Shown piece by piece: positions 34,400 through 43,040 of a stretch of DNA of 64,000 nt. The notes under the pieces were generated by a model. That model searched no databases and had not been told where the DNA came from. It worked only from the letters and a program-made list of their open reading frames with translations. The stretch is from Promethearchaeota archaeon. GTDB taxonomy: Archaea; Asgardarchaeota; Lokiarchaeia; Sigynarchaeales; SOKP01. Numbering within the stretch: the first letter of the stretch is position 1; every line of letters starts with the position of its first letter. Location of the stretch: positions 186,001 to 250,000 of the forward strand of contig JABXKC010000001.1 in NCBI GenBank assembly GCA_013375495.1, read 5' to 3'. The position numbers and the translations under genes were made by a program.

Positions 34400-35263
34400 A
34401 TGAAAAGTAAAGAAACGACAACCGATGTAGCAATAATAGGAGGGACTGGTTCCGATTTTTCTCTTGATAATGTAGAGGAAATAAAAGTCTATACCCCTTT
34501 CGGTAGTACTTCAGCAGTAATAACTATAGGCGATTTTAAGGGGAAAAAAGTTGCTTACATTCCTCGACATGGTGTAGATCATTCAATTCCACCTCATAGA
34601 ATAAATTTCAGAGCAAATATATGGGCTTTAAAGAAGTTAGGAGCAAAATTCATCATATCCCCCTCAGCAGTTGGATCGCTAAAAAAATCGCATAGCAAAG
34701 GGAAATTTATCTTAGTAGACCAATATATAGATAGAACTAAAAAAAGAGCTGAATCTTTTTATGAAGGTGGCCAAATATGTCATATTGGGCAAGCTGATCC
34801 ATACTGTGAATATTTAAATGGACTTTTCTTTGAAACGGGGAAAGAATTGAATTTAGACATTCAGAATAGAGGAGTTTACATCTGTATTGAAGGTCCAAGG
34901 TTTTCGACAAGAGCGGAATCAAAAATGTTTCGCCAATGGGGAGGGGATGTTGTAGGAATGACAAATTATCCTGAAGTAGTTCTTTCGGCAGAAAAAGGAA
35001 TATGCTATTGTTGTATTGGGATGGTCACTGATTTAGATGTTTGGGCAGGTGAGTGCTCAAAATGTGGTATTGTTGAATTTGCTCAAAAATGCGAAAAGTG
35101 TGGTGGAATTATAAATAGTTTATCTGTTAATGTACCAGAAGTCTTAGAAACGATGGTTAAAAACGCTGAAAATTTAAGGAAGTTACTTGAAGTAACTATT
35201 CAAAAAATAGATATTGAAAGAGATTGTTCTTGTCATCACTCTCTTAAAAACGCTCTGTTATAG
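34400..35263 (+). CDS. MTAP-family purine phosphorylase with zinc-ribbon insertion
   Basis: A 287-residue paralogue of the divergent neighbour. It shares GGTGSDF, RHGVDHSIPPHRINFRAN-type phosphate and ribose motifs and CIEGPRFSTRAESKM. After the purine site (MVTDLDVW) it carries a short insertion CSKCGIVEFAQKCEKCGG, two CxxC pairs that should form a zinc ribbon, and it ends with CSCHH. The Asp-Tyr-Asp of the first copy is Asp-Leu-Asp here, so base specificity probably differs. An enzyme acting on MTA, methylthioinosine or guanosine is possible. The zinc ribbon may serve oligomer contact, by inference. Confidence 0.8.
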   Translation: MKSKETTTDVAIIGGTGSDFSLDNVEEIKVYTPFGSTSAVITIGDFKGKKVAYIPRHGVDHSIPPHRINFRANIWALKKLGAKFIISPSAVGSLKKSHSKGKFILVDQYIDRTKKRAESFYEGGQICHIGQADPYCEYLNGLFFETGKELNLDIQNRGVYICIEGPRFSTRAESKMFRQWGGDVVGMTNYPEVVLSAEKGICYCCIGMVTDLDVWAGECSKCGIVEFAQKCEKCGGIINSLSVNVPEVLETMVKNAENLRKLLEVTIQKIDIERDCSCHHSLKNALL

Positions 35264-35292
35264 TTTAAGTAAGATTTTACTTTTTATTATTA

Positions 35293-36729
35293 TTAATTTT
35301 TTAACAGGGGATTCCTTGCGGCAGTTACTGCGTCTAATCGTCCAACAGGAGTATTTAACGGTGCTTTTTTCAGAATATCTGGTTTGTTTGACGCCTCATC
35401 GTAAATCTCATACATAGCTTCGATAAAATTATCTAAAGAATTCTTGGATTCAGTTTCAGTCGGTTCTACCATCAGTGCTCCATTTACGATTAATGGAAAG
35501 TATATTGTTGGAGCGTAAAAGCCGTAATCGAGTAATCTTTTAGCAATATCTTCAGTTGTAATCTCATTTGGCATATCTTTATCAGATAAAACAAATTCAT
35601 GTTGACAAGTTCGGTTGTAAGGAAGATTATATCTTTTTTGTAATTTAATTCTAAGATAATTTGCATTTAATACTGCTATTTGACCAACTTTTTTCAAACC
35701 TTCGGCGCCTAATGAAAGAATATATACATAAGCACGTAGAATTATCCCAAAATTACCCCAAAAAGCTTTTATTCTCCCTATTGAGCGAATATTATTATCA
35801 GTACACACTATACCATTTTCAGTTGAAATGATGCAAGGTATGGGTAGAAATGGGATCAGTTCATCTGTAACCCCTACAGGTCCTGAACCCGGACCTCCGC
35901 CCCCATGAGGAGTTGAGAAAGTTTTATGCAAATTTAAATGAACTATATCAAAACCCATATCTCTAGGGCGACAAATTCCTAATATGGGATTTAGGTTTGC
36001 TCCATCATAATAACATAATCCACCGTATTTATGAACAATTTTAGTTATATTTTTGATTTGTCTATCAAAAACACCTAAAGTGTTAGGATTTGTAAGCATA
36101 ATTCCTGCTACATCTCCTTGTTGCATTGCAAATTCAAGATGATCTAACGGAACCTCTCCATTTTCATTTGATTGTAATTCAATTATCGAAAATCCCGCCA
36201 TTTTCGCTGATGCGGGATTAGTTCCGTGAGCAGAATCGGGAACTATAATTTTATTCTTTACAAGTCCTTTAGTCTCAAAGAATTTTTTCATTATTAACAA
36301 TCCGACTAGTTCTCCGTGCGCTCCCGCTGCGGGTTGTAGTGTAAATCCGTCCATACCTGTTATTTCACCTAACATATTTGAAATATTATGTATTAGTTGT
36401 AGAGCACCTTCGTTTTCTTCTTGAAGAGGATGAATTTGTGAAAATTCAGCTAGTCGAGCTATATATTCGTTGATTTTAGGATTATATTTCATCGTACAAG
36501 AGCCCAATGGGTAAATACCTGAATCAACACCGTAATTAATTTTACTTAATTTAACATAGTGGCGAACTATTTCCACTTCAGGGATGTCTGGAATCTGAAT
36601 TTCATCTCGAATTAAGTTACTAGGAATTATTTCTTTGAGTTCATCACATTCAATATCCAACGAGGGAATAAAATTGGTTTGAGTTTTCTTATTACCTTTA
36701 TCAAAGATCAAAGTATCTTTTTCATCCAT
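35293..36729 (-). CDS. gcvPB: Glycine dehydrogenase (decarboxylating) subunit 2
   Basis: A 478-residue PLP enzyme, the C-terminal half of the glycine cleavage P-protein. The PLP lysine lies in VHLNLHKTFSTPHGGGGPG near residue 255-275, and the start region YPLGSCTMKYNP near 73 is diagnostic. It works as a heterotetramer with GcvPA to decarboxylate glycine. Last gene of the gcvT-gcvH-gcvPA-gcvPB operon. Its ATG overlaps the stop of gcvPA by one base (TAATG), which implies translational coupling. Confidence 0.95.
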   Translation of the reverse strand: MDEKDTLIFDKGNKKTQTNFIPSLDIECDELKEIIPSNLIRDEIQIPDIPEVEIVRHYVKLSKINYGVDSGIYPLGSCTMKYNPKINEYIARLAEFSQIHPLQEENEGALQLIHNISNMLGEITGMDGFTLQPAAGAHGELVGLLIMKKFFETKGLVKNKIIVPDSAHGTNPASAKMAGFSIIELQSNENGEVPLDHLEFAMQQGDVAGIMLTNPNTLGVFDRQIKNITKIVHKYGGLCYYDGANLNPILGICRPRDMGFDIVHLNLHKTFSTPHGGGGPGSGPVGVTDELIPFLPIPCIISTENGIVCTDNNIRSIGRIKAFWGNFGIILRAYVYILSLGAEGLKKVGQIAVLNANYLRIKLQKRYNLPYNRTCQHEFVLSDKDMPNEITTEDIAKRLLDYGFYAPTIYFPLIVNGALMVEPTETESKNSLDNFIEAMYEIYDEASNKPDILKKAPLNTPVGRLDAVTAARNPLLKN

Positions 36730-38069
36730 TAGATCTTCTCCTCCTTATTGTTATTTGCGAGTTCTAGGGCTTTGATAAACTTTTCAATAGATTCCCGGGA
36801 ATTCGATTCGGTTACGCAAACAAGAGCTACATCTTTCATTTCGGGGTAATATTTTGAAAGAGGAAGGGGAGGAAGTAAGTTGAGTTTTTTACATTCTTGA
36901 ATTAAAGAATCTATGTTGGGACATTTTACGATGAATTCATTATATGTAGGTTTTGTGTTTAAGATATCATACCCCGGAATTACTTTTAATTTATTTTTTA
37001 CATAATGGGCTTTTTGAATGTTTTGAGTGGCTATTTCGCGTAATCCAGTTCTTCCTAAAGAAACAAGATAAACTAAAGCAGATAATGAGCATAATGCCTG
37101 ATTAGTGCAAATATTCGAGCTTGCTTTTTCTCTTCTTATATGTTGTTCTCGAGCTTGTAGTGTTAATAAAAAACCTTCCCGTTCGCCGTTTATCTCTTTT
37201 GTTTTTCCAACTAATCTTCCAGGTATTTTTCTCAAAAATTTCTTTTTTGCTGCAAAAATTCCTAATCCAGGTCCTCCAAATGAGGGGCTTATTCCAAAAG
37301 ATTGTCCTTCTGCTACAAAAATATCTATTTCTGTTTCTCCAGGTGGTTTCAGAACACCTAAACAGGTGGGATCAGTCATACATTGGATTATCAAACAATT
37401 TTGAGATTTTTCTTTTATCTTTTTAGTTAGAATTAACACATCTTCAATATCACCAAAAAAATTAGGACTCTGAAATAAAACAGCTGCAATCTCATTATTT
37501 AATTCGGCTTCTAATTTCTCTACAGGTACAATCTTAAGTGTAATTTTTTGCCCCCAACAATAGGTTTTAACAACTTCTATGTATTCGGGGTGAACGCCTT
37601 CTAAAACAATAACTTGGTTTTTCCTTGTGATAATAGATGCCATGATTGCTGCTTCTGCAAGAGCGGTTGATCCGTCATACATACTCGCGTTGGCAACATC
37701 CATTTGAGTAAGTCGAGAAATTATGCTTTGATACTCGTAAATTGCTTGTAAATATCCTTGGCTAGCTTCTGCTTGATATGGCGTATAAGAAGTATAAAAT
37801 TCGGAACGACTAATTACAAAATCTACTAAAGTAGGAATGTAATGAAAGTAGCATCCTGCTCCTAAAAAAGAATTAGAATAAATTTTATTTTTTTTGCCTA
37901 AATCCTGTAAATTCTTTAACACATCTGGTTCCGATAAACCTTCTGGAAGATTTAAACCGTTAATTATCAAATCTTTAGGAATGTCCTTAAATAAATCTTC
38001 TATTTTGGTAACGCCAATAATGTTTAGCATTTCATTAATAGTTTTATCATCGTGAGGTATAAAATCCAT
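36729..38069 (-). CDS. gcvPA: Glycine dehydrogenase (decarboxylating) subunit 1
   Basis: A 446-residue protein, the N-terminal half of the split P-protein. The start MDFIPHDDKTINEMLNIIG is the typical N-terminus of this family, so ATG 38069 is chosen over TTG 38090. FGGPGLGIFAAKKKFLRKIPGR and YQAEASQGYLQAIYEYQ are family blocks. It lacks the PLP lysine, which is in GcvPB. It follows gcvH by 58 nt. The dihydrolipoamide dehydrogenase (L-protein) that completes the system is not in the window. Confidence 0.94.
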   Translation of the reverse strand: MDFIPHDDKTINEMLNIIGVTKIEDLFKDIPKDLIINGLNLPEGLSEPDVLKNLQDLGKKNKIYSNSFLGAGCYFHYIPTLVDFVISRSEFYTSYTPYQAEASQGYLQAIYEYQSIISRLTQMDVANASMYDGSTALAEAAIMASIITRKNQVIVLEGVHPEYIEVVKTYCWGQKITLKIVPVEKLEAELNNEIAAVLFQSPNFFGDIEDVLILTKKIKEKSQNCLIIQCMTDPTCLGVLKPPGETEIDIFVAEGQSFGISPSFGGPGLGIFAAKKKFLRKIPGRLVGKTKEINGEREGFLLTLQAREQHIRREKASSNICTNQALCSLSALVYLVSLGRTGLREIATQNIQKAHYVKNKLKVIPGYDILNTKPTYNEFIVKCPNIDSLIQECKKLNLLPPLPLSKYYPEMKDVALVCVTESNSRESIEKFIKALELANNNKEEKI

Positions 38070-38127
38070 ATTAAACAACTCAAATTTCAAAATTATAAGG
38101 AATAAAATTAAAAATTGGATTAAATGT

Positions 38128-38523
38128 TTATTTTTTCTCAGCTTCTACAATTTCTTTGTAAGCTTCAACAGATAATAGTTCGTTGATTTGTCTTTTATTT
38201 GAAGGCTCTATCTTTACCATCCAACCTGTTCTATAAGGAGAAGAATTAACCAATTCTGGATTATCAGCAAGATCAGTATTAACTTCGAGGATTTTTCCAG
38301 ATAAAGGCATTACTAATTCGCCTACAGCCTTGACAGATTCGATTTCAGCTACATTACTGCCTTTATTAAAAGTACTCCCGATTTCAGGAAGTTCTACATA
38401 AACTATATCACCTAACTGATGTTGAGCAAAATCTGTGATCCCTACAGTTGCAATATTATCTTGGATGCGAACCCATTCGTGCGTTTGGAGATACATAAGC
38501 TCGCTCGGAAATTCATGTTCCAT
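38128..38523 (-). CDS. gcvH: Glycine cleavage system H protein
   Basis: A 131-residue lipoyl-carrier protein. The lipoylation lysine lies in ESVKAVGELVMPLSG, the standard motif, and THEWV near the start and NSSPYRTGWMVKI near the end are conserved. It carries the aminomethyl group from the P- to the T-protein. ATG 38523 is preferred (GGTGAATATT directly before it acts as ribosome binding site), although ATG 38535 is in frame. Confidence 0.95.
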   Translation of the reverse strand: MEHEFPSELMYLQTHEWVRIQDNIATVGITDFAQHQLGDIVYVELPEIGSTFNKGSNVAEIESVKAVGELVMPLSGKILEVNTDLADNPELVNSSPYRTGWMVKIEPSNKRQINELLSVEAYKEIVEAEKK

Positions 38524-38556
38524 AATATTCACCATTTACAATTAACTTTTTTTAGT

Positions 38557-39645
38557 TTAAACATTACGATAAAAAGGTGTAGATACGACCAATCCTTTAA
38601 GAAGTTTATTCCGAACCTCAATTTCAAGTTCAGTTCCTTCCTCTTTATATTGCTTTTTTATTAAACCTAAACCTATTGTCTTTTTCAGAGTTGGTGAATA
38701 ACCGCCAGAAGTTATATAACCAATTTCAACACCATCTTTATAAATTTTAAAATTTTCTCTAATAACACCTCTATCCAATAGATTTAATCCAACTATGATT
38801 CGATCGGTTCCTTCTGTTTTTTGTTTTATCAAAACTTCTTTTCCAATATAATCAATACCCTCTTTAGGTTTAACAAGCCAAAATAATCCTGCTTCAACAG
38901 GCGTTATAGCGTTGTTTATTTCGTGACCGTATAAAGAATAAGTTGCTTCAAGTCTTAACGAATCTCGAGCTCCTAACCCAGCTGGTGATGCTCCCGCTTT
39001 TATCAACTCATCCCAGATTTTTTCAGCATACTCATTATCAAATGATATTTCAAACCCCCGTTCACCCGTATACCCGGTTCTAGCTATAAAAATTGGCATA
39101 CCACTTAACTTGCAGTGAGCAAAGTAAAATCTATTTATCTTTGATAAGTCGGCATCTATTAACGGTTGAAGATATTCATCAGATTTAGGCCCTTGAAATG
39201 CTAAACGACATCGTTTGGAGGATAAATTGGTTATTTTTACATCCTTCCCACTTATATGCTCGTTTAACCATTGAAAGTCTTTATCGATATTTCCAGCATT
39301 AACAATCATTCTGAATCGATCAGGTGTTTCCTCATAATATACAAGATCGTCTACAACCGTCCCATTTTCATAACACATGCACGAATATTGACCTTTTGAT
39401 GGCTCGAGTAAATTTAAATCATTTATCATAGTATATTGAAGAAAATCTATTACATCAATCCCCTCCAACAGAAACTCGCCCATATGAGAAACATCAAATA
39501 CCCCAGCTTTAGTACGTACTGCTTCGTGTTCTTTTATAATGCTGTCGTACTGAACTGGCATATTAAAACCAGCAAAATGTACCATTCTTGCCCCTAATTT
39601 TACATGGATGTTGTAGAAAGGAGTTTTTTTTAGGTCCGTAATCAA
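38557..39645 (-). CDS. gcvT: Aminomethyltransferase (glycine cleavage T protein)
   Basis: A 362-residue folate-binding protein, first gene of the glycine cleavage operon. ARMVHFAGFNMPVQY near the start, GVFDVSHMGEF near residue 48-58, RTGYTGERGFEI near 190 and GARDSLRLEATYSLYGHE near 222 are the family signatures. It moves the methylene carbon of aminomethylated GcvH to a tetrahydropterin, giving a methylene carrier. In an H4MPT organism the acceptor could be H4F or a H4MPT-type pterin. Start is TTG 39645, with AGGTG 6 nt before it. Confidence 0.94.
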   Translation of the reverse strand: MITDLKKTPFYNIHVKLGARMVHFAGFNMPVQYDSIIKEHEAVRTKAGVFDVSHMGEFLLEGIDVIDFLQYTMINDLNLLEPSKGQYSCMCYENGTVVDDLVYYEETPDRFRMIVNAGNIDKDFQWLNEHISGKDVKITNLSSKRCRLAFQGPKSDEYLQPLIDADLSKINRFYFAHCKLSGMPIFIARTGYTGERGFEISFDNEYAEKIWDELIKAGASPAGLGARDSLRLEATYSLYGHEINNAITPVEAGLFWLVKPKEGIDYIGKEVLIKQKTEGTDRIIVGLNLLDRGVIRENFKIYKDGVEIGYITSGGYSPTLKKTIGLGLIKKQYKEEGTELEIEVRNKLLKGLVVSTPFYRNV

Positions 39646-39795
39646 ATCTACACCTAATATTGTGTTTATTTTAATATTGTGAGTATAAAGTACAGAGAAT
39701 TATTTAAGTTTTCAGACTAAAAAAAGAGGGAGTAATTTAGGGGAAAAAAATGGGTTATTCATAATTCAGAGAAATAAGTGAATCTAATAGTCTCA

Positions 39796-40323
39796 CTATT
39801 CTTCTACAGGAATCTCAACTAAACTAACAATGTTATAGCCTTCTAATTTATCTCTACCGTGTAAACTCCCAGTAAGTTCAATAACGAATGCAATTCCTTC
39901 AACAATTCCCCCTGCTTTTTCTATTAAATTACAAGCGGCTTTTGCTGTTCCACCAGTTGCTAATAAATCGTCAAATAATAAGACTTTATCAGCCTCTACT
40001 ATCCCATCCTTATGCATTTCAATTGTATCCGTGCCGTACTCAAGGTCATAAGTCTCGCTAATCGTTTCAGCTGGCAGTTTTCCAGGTTTTCGTATTAAAA
40101 CAAATCCTGCACCTAATTGATACGCCAGCACACCGCCCCATATATAACCTCTGGCTTCAACAGCACAGATTTTCGTAATACCCTTATCTTTAAAATAATT
40201 AACTAATCTATCACAAGATTCTTTAAAAGAGGCATGGACTTTACATAAGGTTGTAACATCTTTAAACTGAATTCCTTCGATAGGGAAATTAGGGACGTTT
40301 CTAATATAATCTTCCAAATTCAT
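39796..40323 (-). CDS. apt: Adenine phosphoribosyltransferase
   Basis: A 175-residue type I PRTase. IPVE..., NFPIEGIQFKDVTTL near the N-terminus, AVEARGYIWGGVLAYQLG, LIRKPGKLPAET and the PRPP-binding loop VLLFDDLLATGGTAKA near residue 112 match Apt. It salvages adenine to AMP using PRPP. Its function fits with the MTA phosphorylase genes 5 kb away, because these release adenine. Confidence 0.93.
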   Translation of the reverse strand: MNLEDYIRNVPNFPIEGIQFKDVTTLCKVHASFKESCDRLVNYFKDKGITKICAVEARGYIWGGVLAYQLGAGFVLIRKPGKLPAETISETYDLEYGTDTIEMHKDGIVEADKVLLFDDLLATGGTAKAACNLIEKAGGIVEGIAFVIELTGSLHGRDKLEGYNIVSLVEIPVEE

Positions 40324-40537
40324 GCTTGATCACATTCTTTTTTATATAAAATTGAATTGTATTTAAGGTAATTTAAAATTATATTTAACTCAATCGTCCA
40401 TGCATTTAAAATCTAATAAATCGTATATTAATTAGAAAAAGATTAAATAATCATTAATTCATAAAAAATATATTAGTCGATTTTATTAATTAAAATAATT
40501 TCAAGTATCTCTTTAAATAATACATTAAAAGATTGAC

Positions 40538-40551
40538 GGTGAATTAAAATA
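40538..40551 (+). promoter_or_regulatory. Ribosome binding site and non-canonical ATA start of the Rag-like GTPase
   Basis: GGTGA (40538-40542), 6-nt spacer, then in-frame ATA (40549-40551). The TGA at 40540 closes the frame upstream, and no ATG, GTG or TTG lies between it and the P-loop, so the start must be ATA 40549 or ATT 40543. The same arrangement occurs at the hydrogenase small subunit. Confidence 0.5.
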
Positions 40552-41502
40552 AAAGTACTTCTGTTTGGCCCGGGTGGCGCAGGTAAAACATCATTAATGC
40601 GGACTACTTGTTTAGGGTATAATTTCATGAAGGTTCTTAATCTGAAACCTACGAAAGGAGTCTCGAGGGAGAATTTTATATTTAGAGGGATTATGGAACT
40701 ATCCATCTGGGACCTGGGAGGTCAGAAGCTCTACATGGACAGTTATTTTTCAGAAAAAAAGCGAGAGCTTGTTTTTTCTGAAGTGATGACCGCAGTATTC
40801 ATGGTTGATACAGCGGCAGAGGAACCCAAGTTAAAAGAAATCTTTGATAATTTTATGCATCATATTTTTGAATTTAGTCCTGGAGTTGATATTGTGTATG
40901 TTTTGTTGAATAAGATTGATCTTCAGGAGTCAAAAGAAGACGAAATTTATGAATTATTGGTTAATGGTCTTACAGATGATTTAAAAAACAAAGTTGCTTT
41001 TACTCCTGTATCGGTGAAGGAAGGGAGTGCACAACATAGGTTGATCGAAATACTTGATTTTAAAATTCAGCAGAATACATTAGCGTTACAAAGACTTGGA
41101 AAAATACGGCATTTGCTAGATCAATTGAAGTTAACTACGCTTTCGGAATACTTCCTATTCAATCAACCCGATGGTTTATTAATCGCCTCAACTTTTGGTA
41201 AATTTGAGCACAAACCTCTTCAATTTATGAAATTCGAGATAGGAACATTGGACTCTAACATATATCAGATATTTACAAAAATTATGAACCTTTCTGATTC
41301 TGCGATTTCTCCTTTAGAATTATCCACGGTTATATATGAAAGTGATAACAACTATATTTTAGTGAGAGAGGTAAGTAATAGATCTGTGTTGATGATAGTT
41401 ACGAAAAGTAAAAACGAGGAAACATTTAACACTGTTATTAAGTCCTTTAACGGAGAAGATTTTAAAAATCTGAAAAAATTCCTAAATAAGAATGATTTTT
41501 AA
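40549..41502 (+). CDS. Rag/Gtr-like GTPase with Roadblock-like C-terminus
   Basis: A 317-residue protein if begun at ATA 40549. G1 is GPGGAGKTS at residues 7-15, the G2 Thr is in KPTKGVS, G3 is WDLGGQ at 54-59 with the catalytic Gln, and G4 is NKID at 121-124. The helix after G3 (KLYMDSYFSEKKRELVF) is typical of the Rag/Gtr family. The C-terminal part (about 200-317) has alternating strands and helices resembling the Roadblock-like CRD of Rag GTPases. Eukaryotic Rags recruit TORC1 to lysosomes on amino acid signals. The first ATG (40597) lies after the P-loop Lys and Ser, so an ATG-only gene call would delete the nucleotide-binding loop. Confidence 0.8.
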   Translation: MKVLLFGPGGAGKTSLMRTTCLGYNFMKVLNLKPTKGVSRENFIFRGIMELSIWDLGGQKLYMDSYFSEKKRELVFSEVMTAVFMVDTAAEEPKLKEIFDNFMHHIFEFSPGVDIVYVLLNKIDLQESKEDEIYELLVNGLTDDLKNKVAFTPVSVKEGSAQHRLIEILDFKIQQNTLALQRLGKIRHLLDQLKLTTLSEYFLFNQPDGLLIASTFGKFEHKPLQFMKFEIGTLDSNIYQIFTKIMNLSDSAISPLELSTVIYESDNNYILVREVSNRSVLMIVTKSKNEETFNTVIKSFNGEDFKNLKKFLNKNDF

Positions 41503-41738
41503 TTAATTCTAAATAAATTTTATTAGAAATTATAATTTCCAATTATAATTAATAATAATTGGGTGTTTCTCTTAATTTCTGAAAAAATCCAATAGTCTCA
41601 CCATAATAAAATAAAAAAATCTTACACAATTCTCTAGATGAAATCTTAATTTTGGTATTATTTAAGAGATTTCTTTTCAATTATAATCACTCTCTTCTTC
41701 ATTAAATCTATTTTACTTAAACTTTTTGAACTATATTG

Positions 41739-43040
41739 TTAATGAGAAGCACACGATATACAAGGATCAAATGCTCTTATCATTATTTGTATTTTTTCTT
41801 TAACAGAATCTATATCTTCTTTTTCATATAGCTTCTTAGCATATTCAGTAATCATTTCATTAAGAATAGGTAAATTTATTTCTGTTGCTATGAAAAGTTT
41901 TACTTGATCAACGATTTTAGCTTTATTTATATGATAATGATGCATCAAAATACCTCTTGGTGCTTCGATAACCCCTATTCCATTTGAATTTTTTATTGAA
42001 TTTAGTTGCTTAAGCTTAATTTTACTTATTAATGAAGTTGTAGATAATAATTCAATACTTTTTTGAATTTCGTAATAAATTTCGATTAATTGTAAAAAAT
42101 TTAAAAATAGTAAATTAGTTTTCCATTTATTTCCAAAATTGCTTAAATATTCGGATATTTTATCTATCCCATAATTATGAGTTAAATTATAGCGTGCTAA
42201 TGGACCTGTTAAGATTTGGTTTTTAGATTTCGTCTTAAACATAATCCCATAAAGATTAGGGTCTTTATCAAAATATTTTGAATAGTTTTTCGCTTGAAAA
42301 TCGTCGTAAGTCGTTTCATTTTGTTTAAGTCTTAGGTTTCCCTCATATCTATCAAAACCTAAATTATTTTTTAAGCCAAAATATATTGGGTTTGAAAGTT
42401 TAAATTCTGCAGGAGGATCAAAAGCAGAAAATAAATCAATAAAATTTTCAATAACAATCTCTATATTACTAATTCCCTTTTTTAGGTATTTTTCCATAAA
42501 GATTAGACTCTTTGGACCAGGATTGAATATTAATCCTCCAGGTAAAGGCGTAATTGGGTGTATTACCCTTCCTCCCATTAATTTATTTATTTCGGTACCA
42601 ATTTTTATTAAATTAAAAATATTAGTTGTTAAATGAGGATTGAAATTAATTAAATTATAGTGTTCGTTAACATTTCCATAAATATTAAATATTTTTAGTA
42701 AATCTGGCAAGGAATGGAAAAAATAATGCATGATGTGAGATTTTATTAACTCTCCAGATAATAGAATTCTTCTAAGCAAACTTAATTCCTGTGATGGTTC
42801 TATTCCGTATATATCTTCAATTGTTTTGCAACTTGCAATTGTTTGAGAAGCGTAACAAAGGCCACAAATTCTAGATACTATATTTGGAATATCTATTAAC
42901 TTTTTGCCTAATAAAATATTTTCAAATCCTCTGAATACTGAAAAGTTCAATTCAGTTTGATAAATTTCATTATTTTTTAAATAAATGTTTAAGTTTCCAT
43001 GACCTTCAACCCTTGTGCATGCTACTACAACTTTATCCAT
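41739..43040 (-). CDS. mvhA: [NiFe] hydrogenase large subunit, group 3c (MvhA/VhuA-like)
   Basis: A 433-residue catalytic subunit. The nickel ligands lie in RICGLC near residue 60 (RxCGxC) and in the C-terminal DPCISCASH. Its ATG overlaps the small subunit TGA by one base (TGATG). It would oxidise H2 and pass electrons through the small subunit to the MvhD/HdrA-like partner upstream. The protein ends exactly at the final His of DPCxxCxxH, without the usual short C-terminal extension that a maturation protease removes. Both ligand pairs are Cys, not selenocysteine. It is the last gene of the operon. Confidence 0.9.
   Translation of the reverse strand: MDKVVVACTRVEGHGNLNIYLKNNEIYQTELNFSVFRGFENILLGKKLIDIPNIVSRICGLCYASQTIASCKTIEDIYGIEPSQELSLLRRILLSGELIKSHIMHYFFHSLPDLLKIFNIYGNVNEHYNLINFNPHLTTNIFNLIKIGTEINKLMGGRVIHPITPLPGGLIFNPGPKSLIFMEKYLKKGISNIEIVIENFIDLFSAFDPPAEFKLSNPIYFGLKNNLGFDRYEGNLRLKQNETTYDDFQAKNYSKYFDKDPNLYGIMFKTKSKNQILTGPLARYNLTHNYGIDKISEYLSNFGNKWKTNLLFLNFLQLIEIYYEIQKSIELLSTTSLISKIKLKQLNSIKNSNGIGVIEAPRGILMHHYHINKAKIVDQVKLFIATEINLPILNEMITEYAKKLYEKEDIDSVKEKIQIMIRAFDPCISCASH

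Noticed and set aside
37105..37426. Two overlapping plus-strand frames of about 100 codons
   Set aside because: They lie opposite gcvPA, are hydrophobic and low in complexity, and have no homology pattern. They are shadows of the real gene.
40597..41502. Rag-like gene starting at ATG 40597
   Set aside because: That start would remove the Walker A Lys and Ser, which are in frame just upstream. The upstream extension is supported by the complete P-loop.
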